Below, piece by piece: positions 31,414 to 42,251 of a stretch of 64,000 nt of DNA. The DNA is from Wolfiporia cocos (Eukaryota > Basidiomycota > Agaricomycetes > Polyporales > Phaeolaceae): assembly GCA_029448655.1 (NCBI GenBank), contig JACCLO010000001.1:434001-498000 (forward strand), read 5' to 3'. How positions within the stretch are numbered: the stretch's first letter is position 1; every line of letters starts with the position of its first letter. The notes beneath the pieces are model-generated. The model did not search any database and had not been told where the DNA came from. It saw only the letters and a list, made by a program, of their open reading frames with translations. A program made the position numbers and the translations under genes.

Positions 31414-34275
31414 ATGTCTTTGTCTACGACCTTTCCTGCCGTAGAGGAGATTGAACTTCTGACGCAGCAGTAAGTAAGCCCTCAGCGTCCCGTGCTGCTT
31501 CTGGACGACATCCTGGATGACATTTCGCGCGTCAGTTATATCACAGACTACTGCGGCGCTGCTGCTGCTAGTAAGTCACATTCAGTCATCCGCATCGCTA
31601 CGACACTACCTAAAAGACCCGCGTACAGCGCTGGTGGTGTACGAGCACATCGTCACTTTTAACCGCGAGGTTCTTGCTATTTGGCGATATCGTATCACAG
31701 GACCTACTATTCTCCTTCTCCTCAATCGATATTTACTCTTGTTGATCGCCGTCTCCTACGTGTTTGATTCATTCACATGGACCTCCGATGAGGTGAGCCG
31801 TTGAAGGCAGTAGCGAGGAGGATTCTAACGATCTCAGCAGATGTTGCGTGTTTCACATTCTCACCTCGATGACATGGTTTCCTCATCGATATAAACTCAC
31901 TAGCTGTGAAGCACAATCATCCTTTTCCGATGCTATATACAACTTATCGATAGTAATTGCAGCAGGTATGCCTTGCAATGTGTACCGAGATGATTTTGTG
32001 TATGATATCTTACTTACAGGGTTTTCCGCACTCCGCGTCTACGCTATTGCGGGGCGAAACTGGTATTGGTCATTGTTGGCCTTATTGACGGGCCTTGTTC
32101 CCGTCGCCACCGACATTGTTTGTCCCTCTATCTCATGACCCTGTCTCTTGCGCTGACTATCCAGACCACTTAATTCTCAGCATCAGTACATCTCTAATCC
32201 TCATCCTTTTGTGGTATATTTATTCGGAATACCACAATGCTTGCTAGCTATCCCTCTCTCTGAAAGCATCTTCGACAGGTAAGCAGAAAATTCACGAATA
32301 AGGAGCTGAGCTGATCATGTTGTCAGACGTACGCCAATAAGCTAAGGGTTGAGAAGACTAATATATATCTCTCTGATTCATTTTGCACAGTACTCATCGC
32401 CACGCGTACCTGCGCCATAGTCTCAGATTTGATCGCAATTGTTGCTACATGGATGCATGCACGCCCTTGGGCGAATCTTGTGTCTGACACTCAAATCAAG
32501 ACTCTTGATTTGAGTGTAAGGCTCCAACCATATAATATACATGTACAGGAAATCAGTAAATATATGGTATATGGTATATACATGGTATATACATAGTATA
32601 TACATGGTTTACATGGTTTTCAGATGGTAGATTTTTCAGACATCTTGACATAGCCATTGCCTTGCCCATATGGCTATGGAGATTGTCTCCTCCTTCAACA
32701 ACTTGCCACAGGTATCAGCACTTGGCTGATGCAAGGAAGAAATTTGTGTTCAGTATTCAACAGCCACACTAGGAGCTGGAATGGCTTAGAAATTGTGCAC
32801 AATGTGTGAGATGATGGGAAACTTCACACATGAGTCTAATGCATGATGCAATCACTATGTGGGATAATATATAGCATAAACATAAATCTGATCTTACCTT
32901 CCGCCAAATGAGAGGGTAAGCAGAGTGTGTGAATTATGACGTAACATCTTTGCATTTGCACAGTGGCCACCAGATTGTCCAAATCTCATATTGCCACTGC
33001 ACCATACAATCTGTAAGACACATAACTAGCTCAAGTACATATTCAAGACAACAATTTGAGGGTCTAATATGAATGCATTCACAACAACCATATACCATAT
33101 AATATACCATGTATATACCATGTACTCGGCCACATGTAAATACATGTATATAGTATATATATAAAACCATGTATACATGGTATATACATTATATGGTTGG
33201 AGCCTTAATCAAGACACCTCTGATGCTGGTGATAGTCAGAGACGGTGAGACGATTGCGTATGATGCATCGAGCCTCCATTCACATGGCTATCGTAGGTAC
33301 CGCATACTTCATGTACGCCAACACATTCACTAAGCAGTGCCAATGAATGAATGCGCGCATATAGAGTTCTCTTGTTATTAAATATTACACAGATGGTGAT
33401 AGAACTGCTCTCGTATTCTACGCCTGAGAAAGTGACTACCTTCATTTCAATCGCTGGAACACACTTGACCTGATGGCCGCCCAGTTTTCTCCAGACTACA
33501 TCTCTATATTCATACCAGTGTGAGTACCCTGGCTGACTGTGTAATGCGCACACTGCTGAATTTCAATAGAATCTCAACGATTCTGATCTCGAGGTTCGTA
33601 TTCAATTTGCGCCTAAATATTGAAGGGAATAACACCGAGACCAATGAACCGTCGTTTGTGACCGGAAATATGAGGTCCAGAGGAAGCATAGAATTCGGTA
33701 GCAGGTTGATTGGAAACATGGGAGCTCCTCTCGACCATAGCATTCCCGATAGTTTCCTGTTCGATGATGGTGATGAACCCCATAAAGACATTGGCTGCAA
33801 TGAGGAACTCGTGAGTATTTTGATATGTCACACATAATGTTGAGGTGACTCTATATCCATCCAGCCGGTAGAACAAACGCATAATGTCCAGCGAGACGGA
33901 GAGGCAAAATCTGATGCCGAGAATGAAGCTGGCGCAGTCACAATACCATGAGCATGCAAGTCCAGGAGAGACCTATATCACCTCACAGCCGGAATTCATT
34001 GTGTCGTGGAGGAAACGTTGTGCTTTGCTCGAGCTTCTATCGGTAGTAGCGTTTTGTATAGTTATAGACATTTCTCTTCAAAGTTTCTCAAGCACACTCC
34101 ACTACTCCATTCTTCTTCGTCTGGCCTTGCTAGTGAGAAGTTATCGTATTGATTCTACGTTCACATTGCAATATAAGTTTGGAAAGCCCTTCAGCGGCTT
34201 CACGGGCAGTCTGCTGAGATTTTGCTGCAGCAAGTATATGGCCGTAAGCACATATAAAACAACGGTCGTCTACTG
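31414..34275 (+). pseudogene. DUF6533-family membrane protein gene, copy 1, broken by a transposon
   Basis: Fungal multi-pass membrane family of unknown function, common in Agaricomycetes. Start ATG at 31414. Exon 1 31414-31469, intron 31470-31535 (GTAAGT...CAG), exon 2 31536-31570, intron 31571-31616, exon 3 31617-31792; these join in frame and give the typical N-terminal motif with PRTALVVYEHIVTF and a hydrophobic LLLLNRYLLLL helix. Further matching segments: FSALRVYAIAGRNWYWSLL (from about 32020), the helix before the transposon, and a C-terminal part near 33590-33810 with ISRFVFNLR. The exon around 32440-32500 is split by the inverted-repeat element at 32517-33207. Exons after 31840 could not be joined with certainty. 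The homologous copy lies inverted at 52050-48155. Confidence 0.7.
32517..33207. mobile_element. Inverted-repeat element, hAT-like, copy i (691 bp)
   Basis: Terminal inverted repeats TAAGGCTCCAACCATATAAT and complement. The 8-bp duplication atcaagac is found directly at the right end (33208-33215), but on the left it is at 32495-32502 and separated from the element by 14 bases (32503-32516). Those 14 bases are the exact inverted copy of 32488-32501. No transposase frame; AT-rich palindromic subterminal sequence with many tatacatg units. Copies ii and iii are at 47463 and 50131. Confidence 0.8.
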
Positions 34276-35447
34276 ACGATATCTGTTAATGGACAGCAGA
34301 CTAGCTTGAGTAGGTCACGGGCATGACAGGTGCACAAATATGAATTGGGGAGGGGCAACCGTAGGGGAGCGGCAAATTCCGGGTGTCCGGCGTCTATCAC
34401 ACGCCACAGTACATGCCGGACAGCTCTCACTGCGGCATGAGCTTGGCGCGCAGAGCACGATGGTATCAATGTAAAGGCTCCTCAGATAAAAACATTCATG
34501 CCTTGTGTCAATGGGATGTATTGCTCAGAATATTGAATACATCAATTTCTTCGGAACAGAATTTTGAGATAAAATCTGCACTGTACAATTTCGTACATTG
34601 CGCATGGCACACCGCAACTACGAGACAGTTTAACGGAAATGTGTTCCCGACGATTTCTGCAAAGGGGCAAACATAATCTATCTGTGTACTAGGTCTTTGC
34701 TGTAGATCACTGTTGAAGGAGGAGATACCAATCCATCAATGTGTGGGAGTATGATTTAGAATGCTTGCCAATCATGATGTGAAAAGCGATAGGACCCTCA
34801 GATTGCTCAGGTCGGAACTACACTGTCAAGAAAGTGCTCTGAGATTATTACCTACTTGCAGAATGAACATACTTGTGAGGTGCAGAATATTTATGTGCCA
34901 GTGGTATGAATGCACCTGCCTTCCTAACTGGGATGCGAGCGCCGCCACGTCGCGTTCGATGGCTCGATATCGTCGAGGAGTTGCTGGAAAGAACTGACAA
35001 AGATATCAAGGGCTCATTGTATATTTCATTATATCTTGAAAATCTACATAGCTTACATCTCGAATGAATGTTGCAGTACATAGCCATGTCTACAGTGGTG
35101 CTTAGCCGGTACAGGCTCAGGTCCCGATAGTACCAGCATTACAGCTATTTCTGAAATCATGACATGACGCGTTTTTCTCGATTGTGCCAACCAATAAGGA
35201 AGCTACGATTTAGGGTATGTGGCTAGAGCACCAATACCACGTGAGAGACCTCTAGCTAACTTCTGCAGTGTATGTCACTGGACCAGGATACCCACAGAGC
35301 ATTACAGATATCGTCCAAAGTCCATCCAGATTCCCATAGCCTTAGCATTGGCAAAATGCGAGCTCTCATATCTAGTCCGCTAACTATTGTAAATAGCAGC
35401 TTGGTAGATATACATAGATACGAGCAGATACTACACACAGGATACTT
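34276..35447. other. No gene recognised
   Basis: Only frames under 100 codons. A short phrase near 35402-35430 (agatatacatagatacgag) resembles sequences at about 45608 and 52860 and may be part of a dispersed repeat. Confidence 0.35.
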
Positions 35448-35632
35448 GCAGGATCAATGAGGACCGAAATATATTTTGTAGGATCAACAAGGACCAAAAT
35501 ACTATTTGCAGATCAATGAGGACCGGCATGTTATTTGCAGGATCAACGAGGACCGAAATGTTATTTGCAGGATCAATGAGGACCGAAATATTATTTGCAG
35601 GATTAAAGAGGATGGACATATTCATTGCAGGA
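35448..35632 (+). repeat. Minisatellite, about 6 units of 30-31 bp
   Basis: Units of the form ggatcaatgaggaccgaaat plus about ten bases (attatttgca) repeated at about 35450, 35481, 35510, 35541, 35572 and 35602, with increasing divergence to the right. It ends where element C is inserted. Frames through it are artefacts of the repeat. Confidence 0.85.
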
Positions 35633-35636
35633 CTAA
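35632..35636. repeat. Target-site duplication of element C, left copy (actaa)
   Basis: actaa, matched exactly by 43457-43461. Confidence 0.93.
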
Positions 35637-36170
35637 TGTTACGATCCGTATGAATCCGTATATTTTGACGCCTCACTGGAGAGGAGGACTTAGCGTCCAA
35701 CCGCTGAATTGACCGATTATTCTTAGGGTCCCTGCTCAACCACCGACCCTCGTTTCATGTACAACAACCCTACGCCCCTAGTCTCATAGCGTATCAGGTT
35801 CTAGGTGATATCTGTTGTATATCTACAGAGCTTCTACGTTTCAGCCATTGTTGCGCTCAACCGCAGCGTTTCAGCTTAGTTATCGTAGCGTACTAACCTT
35901 ATGGACTTAGTGGTAGCAGTACCAAGGACACTATGACCCCGATTACAGAATCGTAGTATAAAGACCCTGTTGTAAATACTGGCCGAGTTCCTCAGCTCGA
36001 CCTTGTTGAATTACAAGGATCCTATACTCGTTCTCAAAAGACTTAAGCAATTAAGTCTGCAGCCAGTATATCGACGCTCGACTCTGCTGAGTCCGACGAG
36101 TAGTGCGCTACTCGATACGCTGAGTAACTCGACTTAACATCTCAGCTGAACGGATATTCGATCCGTAACA
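35637..36170 (+). repeat. 5' LTR of element C (534 bp)
   Basis: TGTTACGATCCG start and CGGATCGAAT-type inverted end (gatccgtaaca). No difference from 42923-43456 seen. Confidence 0.95.
35957..36004 (+). promoter_or_regulatory. LTR promoter of C: TATA box and predicted transcript 5' end
   Basis: TATAAA at 35957-35962. agctcgacctt at 35994-36004, 37 nt downstream, is the exact complement of the PBS at 36172-36182, so the transcript is predicted to begin at about 35994. Confidence 0.7.
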
Positions 36171-36171
36171 G

Positions 36172-36182
36172 AAGGTCGAGCT
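36172..36182 (+). promoter_or_regulatory. Primer-binding site of self-priming type in C
   Basis: aaggtcgagct begins one base after the LTR; 11 of 11 bases are complementary to 35994-36004 and complementarity stops on both sides. Confidence 0.75.
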
Positions 36183-36215
36183 CTTAACAGACTCACTTAC
36201 CAAGAGTGCAAGTCC

Positions 36216-37865
36216 ATGCAACGCTTTGACCCGGATCTCCCGAACCGGTTGATCCATCTGCTCCCCGAAGAATACAGACGCATCTACTACGAAGACAAAC
36301 ACGAGTGGAGAGACCCCCCCACAGGGTTCTTTACGAAGGGAGGGTATCTCACCGTCCCAACTCCAGACAGACTTATTCCCTCGTGGGTACAGCTACCCCC
36401 ATCCTCGAACGACCCCTGGGAGCAGACGCGCGCCGCTTTCGAACGCTTCGGAAACGTCACAAATTTGATGACACCGACCATCACCATATCTCGAACAGGC
36501 GATGGACAACTCGGAGGACAGACAACGAACCCCAACCCTGCAGGAGGAAGCATGGGTCTGGGAGGTACAACCTTGGGCGGAAGTGCTGTTCCGGGAAGCA
36601 GCGGCACGAGCCAGGGCGCAGGGGGAGTGGCCAATATCCCTCCGCCAGTTAATAATCCGCTACCTGGAAATCCTAGCGGAACAAACCCCACCGGACCAGG
36701 AGCGTCTGGAGGAGGAGGAATTCCTGGAGGGGGAGGTCCCCCCGGGGGAGGAGGTCACCCGGGCGGCACCGGTAATCCAGCAGGCGGCGCAGGAGGCAAT
36801 CCAGGAGGACCGCCAGGCGGAGGAGGAGGACCACCAGGCGGAGGAGGCCCCCCAGGTGGAGGGAACCCCGCGGGATGGGGCGGGCAGTTCGCCCTACCAG
36901 GGCGAGGGAACCGCATAAAGCTCGCCACCCCCGAACCCTTCAAGGGAGAACGAAAGAAGCTACAACACTTCAAGAATGATTGCAACACATGGTTCACCAT
37001 GTTCGCGGCAGACTATCAGACCGACGATCAGAAAATCCTCTTCATCATGTCCTACATTCGAGGAAGCGACCGAGTAGACCAATGGAAGGAGAACTACTAC
37101 GCCAGGCACACAGATCCGGCGACAGGAGCATTCGTCCTCCCCACGCTACTCCAGTTCAGTGCAGAATTCGACGCCGCATTCGAGCCCATTGAGGAGAAAC
37201 AGAAAACCAATGACGATCTCTTCGACCTCAGGCAGGAGAAGAAGAACATCGACGACTTCAATATTGAATTCGATAACCTCGTAGGGAAAACGGGACTGGA
37301 CCGACAACAGTGCAACCCACTCCTCGTCACCTTGTACAAGAGAGCCATCCGACCCGCACTCGTTACGCATATCATAAATATTGTTCCCCCCGTCATAACC
37401 CTCACGGACTGGATGAAACAAGCATCCATCAACGAGAACAATTATAACACGTTCATCAAAGGACGAGGAGACCCCAAGAAGAAACCCCAGTGGCGACCCA
37501 AGGGACCTAGCTCCCCAGCCACACCGACTCCCGTAAAAGACCCGAACGCAATGGACGTTGACCGAATGTCCACAGAAGAGCGACGCAAGCTCCAAACTGA
37601 GGGGCGGTGCTTCAATTGTAAGGAGAAGGGCCACCTCTCCAGCAACTGCCCAAAGCGAAAGAAGAAGTCTCCTGCGAAGGGCAAAGCCCGAAAGGTAGAG
37701 GCCGTAGAGGAGGGGAACCCCGCCGCTCACACGGAAGAAGAAGACACCGAGGACGAGGACGATGGAGCCACCGCAGTGGAAGAAGCAGTTAACGCGATCA
37801 GGATTCTCAAAGCTAAGAACCCCTCGTTCCTTGCCCAGATTCTCGATGATCAGGATTTCGAATAG
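36216..37865 (+). CDS. gag: Gag of element C (549 aa)
   Basis: Starts 45 nt after the LTR at the first ATG. Residues 1-90 are a compact N-terminal region; about 95-230 is a Gly/Pro-rich low-complexity region (GGG/PPGG repeats); about 235-415 is a retrotransposon gag capsid-like domain (FKGERKKLQHFKNDC, later DDLFDLRQ); then a basic linker and one zinc knuckle CFNCKEKGHLSSNC from C465 (CX2CX4HX4C), followed by an acidic Glu/Asp tail. Ends TAG at 37863-37865. The pol frame is -1 relative to gag and is open from 37850, giving a 16-nt overlap. No classical slippery heptamer is visible there, so the mechanism of pol expression is open. Confidence 0.92.
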   Translation: MQRFDPDLPNRLIHLLPEEYRRIYYEDKHEWRDPPTGFFTKGGYLTVPTPDRLIPSWVQLPPSSNDPWEQTRAAFERFGNVTNLMTPTITISRTGDGQLGGQTTNPNPAGGSMGLGGTTLGGSAVPGSSGTSQGAGGVANIPPPVNNPLPGNPSGTNPTGPGASGGGGIPGGGGPPGGGGHPGGTGNPAGGAGGNPGGPPGGGGGPPGGGGPPGGGNPAGWGGQFALPGRGNRIKLATPEPFKGERKKLQHFKNDCNTWFTMFAADYQTDDQKILFIMSYIRGSDRVDQWKENYYARHTDPATGAFVLPTLLQFSAEFDAAFEPIEEKQKTNDDLFDLRQEKKNIDDFNIEFDNLVGKTGLDRQQCNPLLVTLYKRAIRPALVTHIINIVPPVITLTDWMKQASINENNYNTFIKGRGDPKKKPQWRPKGPSSPATPTPVKDPNAMDVDRMSTEERRKLQTEGRCFNCKEKGHLSSNCPKRKKKSPAKGKARKVEAVEEGNPAAHTEEEDTEDEDDGATAVEEAVNAIRILKAKNPSFLAQILDDQDFE

Positions 37866-40800
37866 GGAGGAAGCGCACGGTCTTACCTCCCGAAAGCGCA
37901 GCTCATGTAATTACCTCGTATGAACGCGACCGGTCGCTGTTTATCCCCGTAACCCTGGAGCTGCAGAAAGCCGTGAAAGTAAACGCCCTCATCGACTCGG
38001 GAGCCATGTCCTCCCTGATCCATTCAAAACTTGTCATTCGACACCGAATCGTGACTCGACCTCTAAGAAACCCAATCACCGTCCGGAACGTCGATGGAAC
38101 CACCAACAAGGACGGACAGGTAGATCGGGAAGTCTACCTCCCCATCAAATACGGAGGAAAGGAACGAAAAGTCCGCTTCCTCGTAGGAAACATCGGAAAA
38201 GAAGAAGTAATCCTCGGTTACAATTGGTTGAAAAAGGAGAGCCCTGTCATCGATTGGGCAACAGGGAAGGTCGATATTGCCCCTGACAAACCGACAGAAA
38301 AAGCCCGAACGACCGACGCCATAATCCAACTCGACACTGTCAAAATGACAGTAGCCCCCGAAGGGAAGCTCCCAACGCGGGGAACCGACGGTGCCATTGG
38401 ATACGACCTATACGCCTCAAAGGACGAGGAAATCACCCCTGGGGGATGGAAGGCGATCCCCACCGGGGTTCGGATGGAGATCCCGAAAGGATCTTACGGG
38501 AGGATAGCCTCACGATCGGGCCTCACGCTCAAACACGGGCTCACGGTTGGGGCAGGAGTGATCGATCCTGACTATCGTGGAGAAGTCCAAGTCATCCTGT
38601 TCAACCAATCGACGACACCTCATCGTATCATTCCCGGAATGCGCATTGCGCAAATAATATTTGAACAAGCCCTCACCCCCGAAGTAGTCCAGGTAGAGGA
38701 GCTCGATGAAACAAAGAGAGGGGATGCGGGCTTCGGCTCCACCGACACTCGGCAGCCAGTGGAGGATCCCATCTCAGACGAAGAATACCAACTACTCAGG
38801 AGATTTGTCCGAACCAAGAAACTGGTCGCCCCTAGAACCAGGAACCCAAGGCGATTCCGGCAGGAAAGCACAGCCCTATCCCGCATACGCAAAGTAATGA
38901 CGAAATCCCAGAAACTCTCCGAGACAGAGAAAGGGGGGCCCACAGAGGACGCCCTCCCTGAACACCTGAAAGACTTCGCACACGTCTTCAGCAAGAAAGC
39001 CGCAGCCGCGTTTCCCCCTTCGAGACCGTGGGACCATGCTATCGAACTAAAGCCTGACTTCGTACCCCGGGACTGCAAGGTATACTCGCTGTCCCCCAGG
39101 GAACAAAAGGCCATGGACGAATTTCTGGCAGAAAATCTCGCCAAGGGATTCATCCGACCATCGAAGTCCCCCATGGCGTCCCCCGCCTTCTTCGTCCCAA
39201 AGAAAGACGGAGGGCTAAGGCCCTGCCAGGACTACCGATACCTAAACGAAGGAACGGTTAAGAACGCCTATCCCCTACCCCTGATATCCGAACTCATCGA
39301 GAAGCTAAGAGGGGCAAAGGTGTTCACCAAAATGGACCTGCGAGCAGGATATAACAACGTACGGATCCGAGAAGGCGATCAATGGAAGGGCGCATTCAAA
39401 ACCAATGCTGGCCTCTACGAACCAACAGTAATGTTCTTTGGGATGTGCAATTCACCAGCAACGTTCCAGGCCATGATGAATGAGATACTAAAAGAGGAAA
39501 TCGCGGAAGGATGGGTATTAGTCTACATGGACAACATCCTCATCTTCTCTCCAGACCAAACGACCCACAGAGAGCGAGAGCGACGAGTCCTGCAAAAGCT
39601 GGCTGAAGAAAAGCTATTCGTGAAGCCCGAGAAATGCGCGTTCGGGGTAGAGAGGGTAGAGTTCCTTGGACTCGTAATCGCCCCCGGCCAAATCCAGATG
39701 GACCCCGCCAAGCTCAAAGGGATCCGCGACTGGCCACCCCCGCGAAATGTCAAAGGGGTCCGCTCCTTCCTAGGGTTCGCGAACTTCTACAGAAAGTTCA
39801 TCGACCACTATTCCACGCACGCGCGACCGCTCATCGACCTCACAAAAACGGCAACGGGCACAGGGTTCAAGTGGACAGAACGAGAAAGCGAGGCGTTCGA
39901 ATTCTTAAAAAGTCAGTTCGTAACAGCCCCCGCGCTGCTCCTCCCCGACAAAGAGAAACCCTTTATCCTGGAAACCGACGCCTCCCAGTTCGCCCTCGGA
40001 GCAGTGCTCAAACAAAAAGACGATAACGGAAACGAGCGACCAGTGGGCTATCTATCACAGTCCCTCACCCCGGCCGAACGGAACTACGAAATCTACGATC
40101 GAGAACTCCTAGGGGTGGTTCGCGCGCTGGAAGAATGGCGCCACCTTCTAGAAGGGGGTCCACATCAGATCCTGATCAGGAGCGATCACCAGAACCTTAC
40201 GTATTGGCGAAGCGCCCAGAGATTGAATCGGAGGCAAGCGAGATGGCACCTGTTACTATCTCAATTCGACATACGGCTACAGCACGTCCCAGGAAAGAAG
40301 TTGGTAATGGCAGACACCCTCTCGCGCCTCATGAATTTGGACAGCTCCGACCACGACAACGAAGATATTCTGATGCTGCCCGATACCCTATTCGTTCACG
40401 CAATCGAAGTCCCGATCATCGATCGGATCAAGATCGCGAAGTCCTTCGATCCGATCGCGGAACAGGGGCTCCGCGCCCTTGAACAAGGGGAACAGCCTCC
40501 TTTAAGGACAGTAATGGAAGACTGGCAGTACACCGAAGGGGTCCTCTTGTATAAGGGGCGGATGTACGTGCCAAGGGACCCGGGCCTGAGAAAGGACGTT
40601 ATCTCAAGATATCACGATCCAATAGCGGCAGGTCACCCCAGAATTTGGGGGACGACCCTGAAGGTGCAAGAGCACTTCTGGTGGCCCGACCTGCGAAAGA
40701 CCGTGGCCGAATATGTCAAAGGCTGCGCCATCTGTCAGCAGATGAAACCCGACCGACATCCGACAAAGGCGCCGCTGCAACCGATTCCGACCCGAAAAGA

Positions 40801-41350
40801 CGCACTCCCCTTCTCACAATGCTCAGTGGACTTCATCACCGACCTCCCCCGGGTAGGGAAATATGATTCGGTTATGGTCATTGTCGACCATGGGCTGTCA
40901 AAGGCGATATCCCTGACCCCATGCGATAAGACCATCACCAGCGAAGGAGCCGCCGACATATTCCACCGGAAAATCTACTCGAAGTACGGGCTCCCCAGGA
41001 AAATCATCTCGGACCGAGGCCCCCAGTTCACCTCGAAGTTTTTCCAAGCTCTCTGCAAGCTTCTAGGGATCGACTCCGCCCTGAGTACGGCGTATCACCC
41101 ACAAACCGACGGACAGACTGAGCGAATGAACCAACAAATAGAAGTCTACCTGCGTATCTACTGCATGAGCGACCCGTACCTCTGGGCCGCCAGACTCCCA
41201 GATGTAGAATTTGCGATTGCCCGAAGAAGACAACCCGACATCGGTGCCAGCCGCAGGAGAAAGGCTGAAAAGCATCAAAGAGGCAAGGGAGAAGGCTATC
41301 GCCGCGCACGAACTAGCCCAAAAACGAATGGCCGGACGGACCCTGCGTGA
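37850..41350 (+). pseudogene. pol: Pol of element C: PR-dUTPase-RT-RNaseH-IN core, defective
   Basis: Frame open from 37850; residues below are numbered from the GTG at 37973. Aspartic protease LIDSGA (D8-S-G). A dUTPase follows directly at about 120-255: motif 1 GYDLYAS (D145), motif 2 SRSGLTLK, motif 3 AGVIDPDYRGEV, motif 4 GMRIAQII, motif 5 RGDAGFGSTD. Then RT; its active site reads Y518-M-D-N instead of YxDD (codon AAC where GAC is expected), so polymerase activity is probably lost. RNase H and integrase HHCC and D, D, E residues are present. Shortly after the catalytic Glu, at about 41200, the frame leaves the conserved integrase sequence and runs to a stop at 41350; the conserved segment that follows the core in elements A and F is missing. 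Confidence 0.9.
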
Positions 41351-42251
41351 TTTGCCTAAACTTAGCAAGGGAGACAAGGTGTGGCTTGATGCCAAGAACC
41401 TCCACCTCCCGTACGAATCACGGAAGCTCGCTCCAAAAAGGGAGGGGCCGTTCACCATCGCCGAGAAGCTCGGGGCCGTCACGTACAGGCTGGCTCTGCC
41501 CCCGCGGTGGAAGATACACCCGGTCTTCCATGCCTCGCTACTGAAACCGTTCAATGAGACAAGGGTGCACGGGCCCAATTACACGAAACCACCCCCGGAC
41601 CTGGTCGAAGGGCACAAAGAGTACGAGGTCGATTCTATCCTGAACCAAAGGCAACATCGAGGGAGAAGGCAGTATTTGGTCCATTGGAAGGGCTACCCAA
41701 CCGCTGACGATTCGTGGGAAGACGCAACGAACTTGAAGGATTCCCCCGACCTCCTGGAGGACTACAAAAGTCGGCGGAGGGGGAGCAGGACCCGCCAGGT
41801 CGAAGAAGTAACATGTCGACGCCTCCGCCTAGCCAACCTGACCGTCCCAGGGCGCCGACGCTGCGTCGGTCCCTCGCCGTCCGCATGGGATACCAGACAG
41901 GCAGGTGTTACGGGTGTTCCGAGGAGGCCCACCTCCGCACCCGCCATGCGCTCACCTGGCACAGGTCCGACGTTCCCCCCGGGGGTCATCCAACCCCCTG
42001 GACCGATCGATTTGAGCTCGTACAGGAGCTCACCGCCGTCTACGACAGCTATCAAGACGTCACCGAGCGGCTTGTCCAACTCGAACGGACAGTCCGCTGG
42101 CAGAGACAGCAGCTTGGGCGGAACATCGACCAGTGGATCGACCACCTCGGGGCGTCGACGCCATCGCGAATCCGGAGAGAGTTCAACCAAGGAGAAGAAG
42201 GCCCGCGTCGCCCGCCCCTCCAATGCCCTCCTGGCTACTCGACGACGATGA
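41211..42251 (+). pseudogene. C-terminal part of element C integrase with chromodomain, in a different frame
   Basis: Continuation of pol in another frame. About 40 residues in, a helical segment (EAREKAIAAHELAQKRMAG) is followed by a GPY/F-type region (REGPFTIAEKLGAVTYRL, IHPVFHASLLKPF) and a chromodomain (YEVDSILNQRQHRGRRQYLV, WKGYPTADDSWE) ending near 41775. The remainder to 42251 is low-complexity and overlaps the post-pol frame, so it is probably not a real tail. The break between the two frames lies between 41195 and 41215 and seems to include a deletion. The chromodomain would direct integration to modified chromatin. Confidence 0.85.

Noticed and set aside
35506..35712. Frames across the minisatellite
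   Set aside because: Periodic peptide generated by a 30-31-bp repeat; not a gene. The spacing is direct repeat without unique spacers, so it is not a CRISPR array either.
38620..39174. 184-codon minus-strand frame in element C
   Set aside because: Shadow of the dUTPase-RT linker of pol in a GC-rich region.
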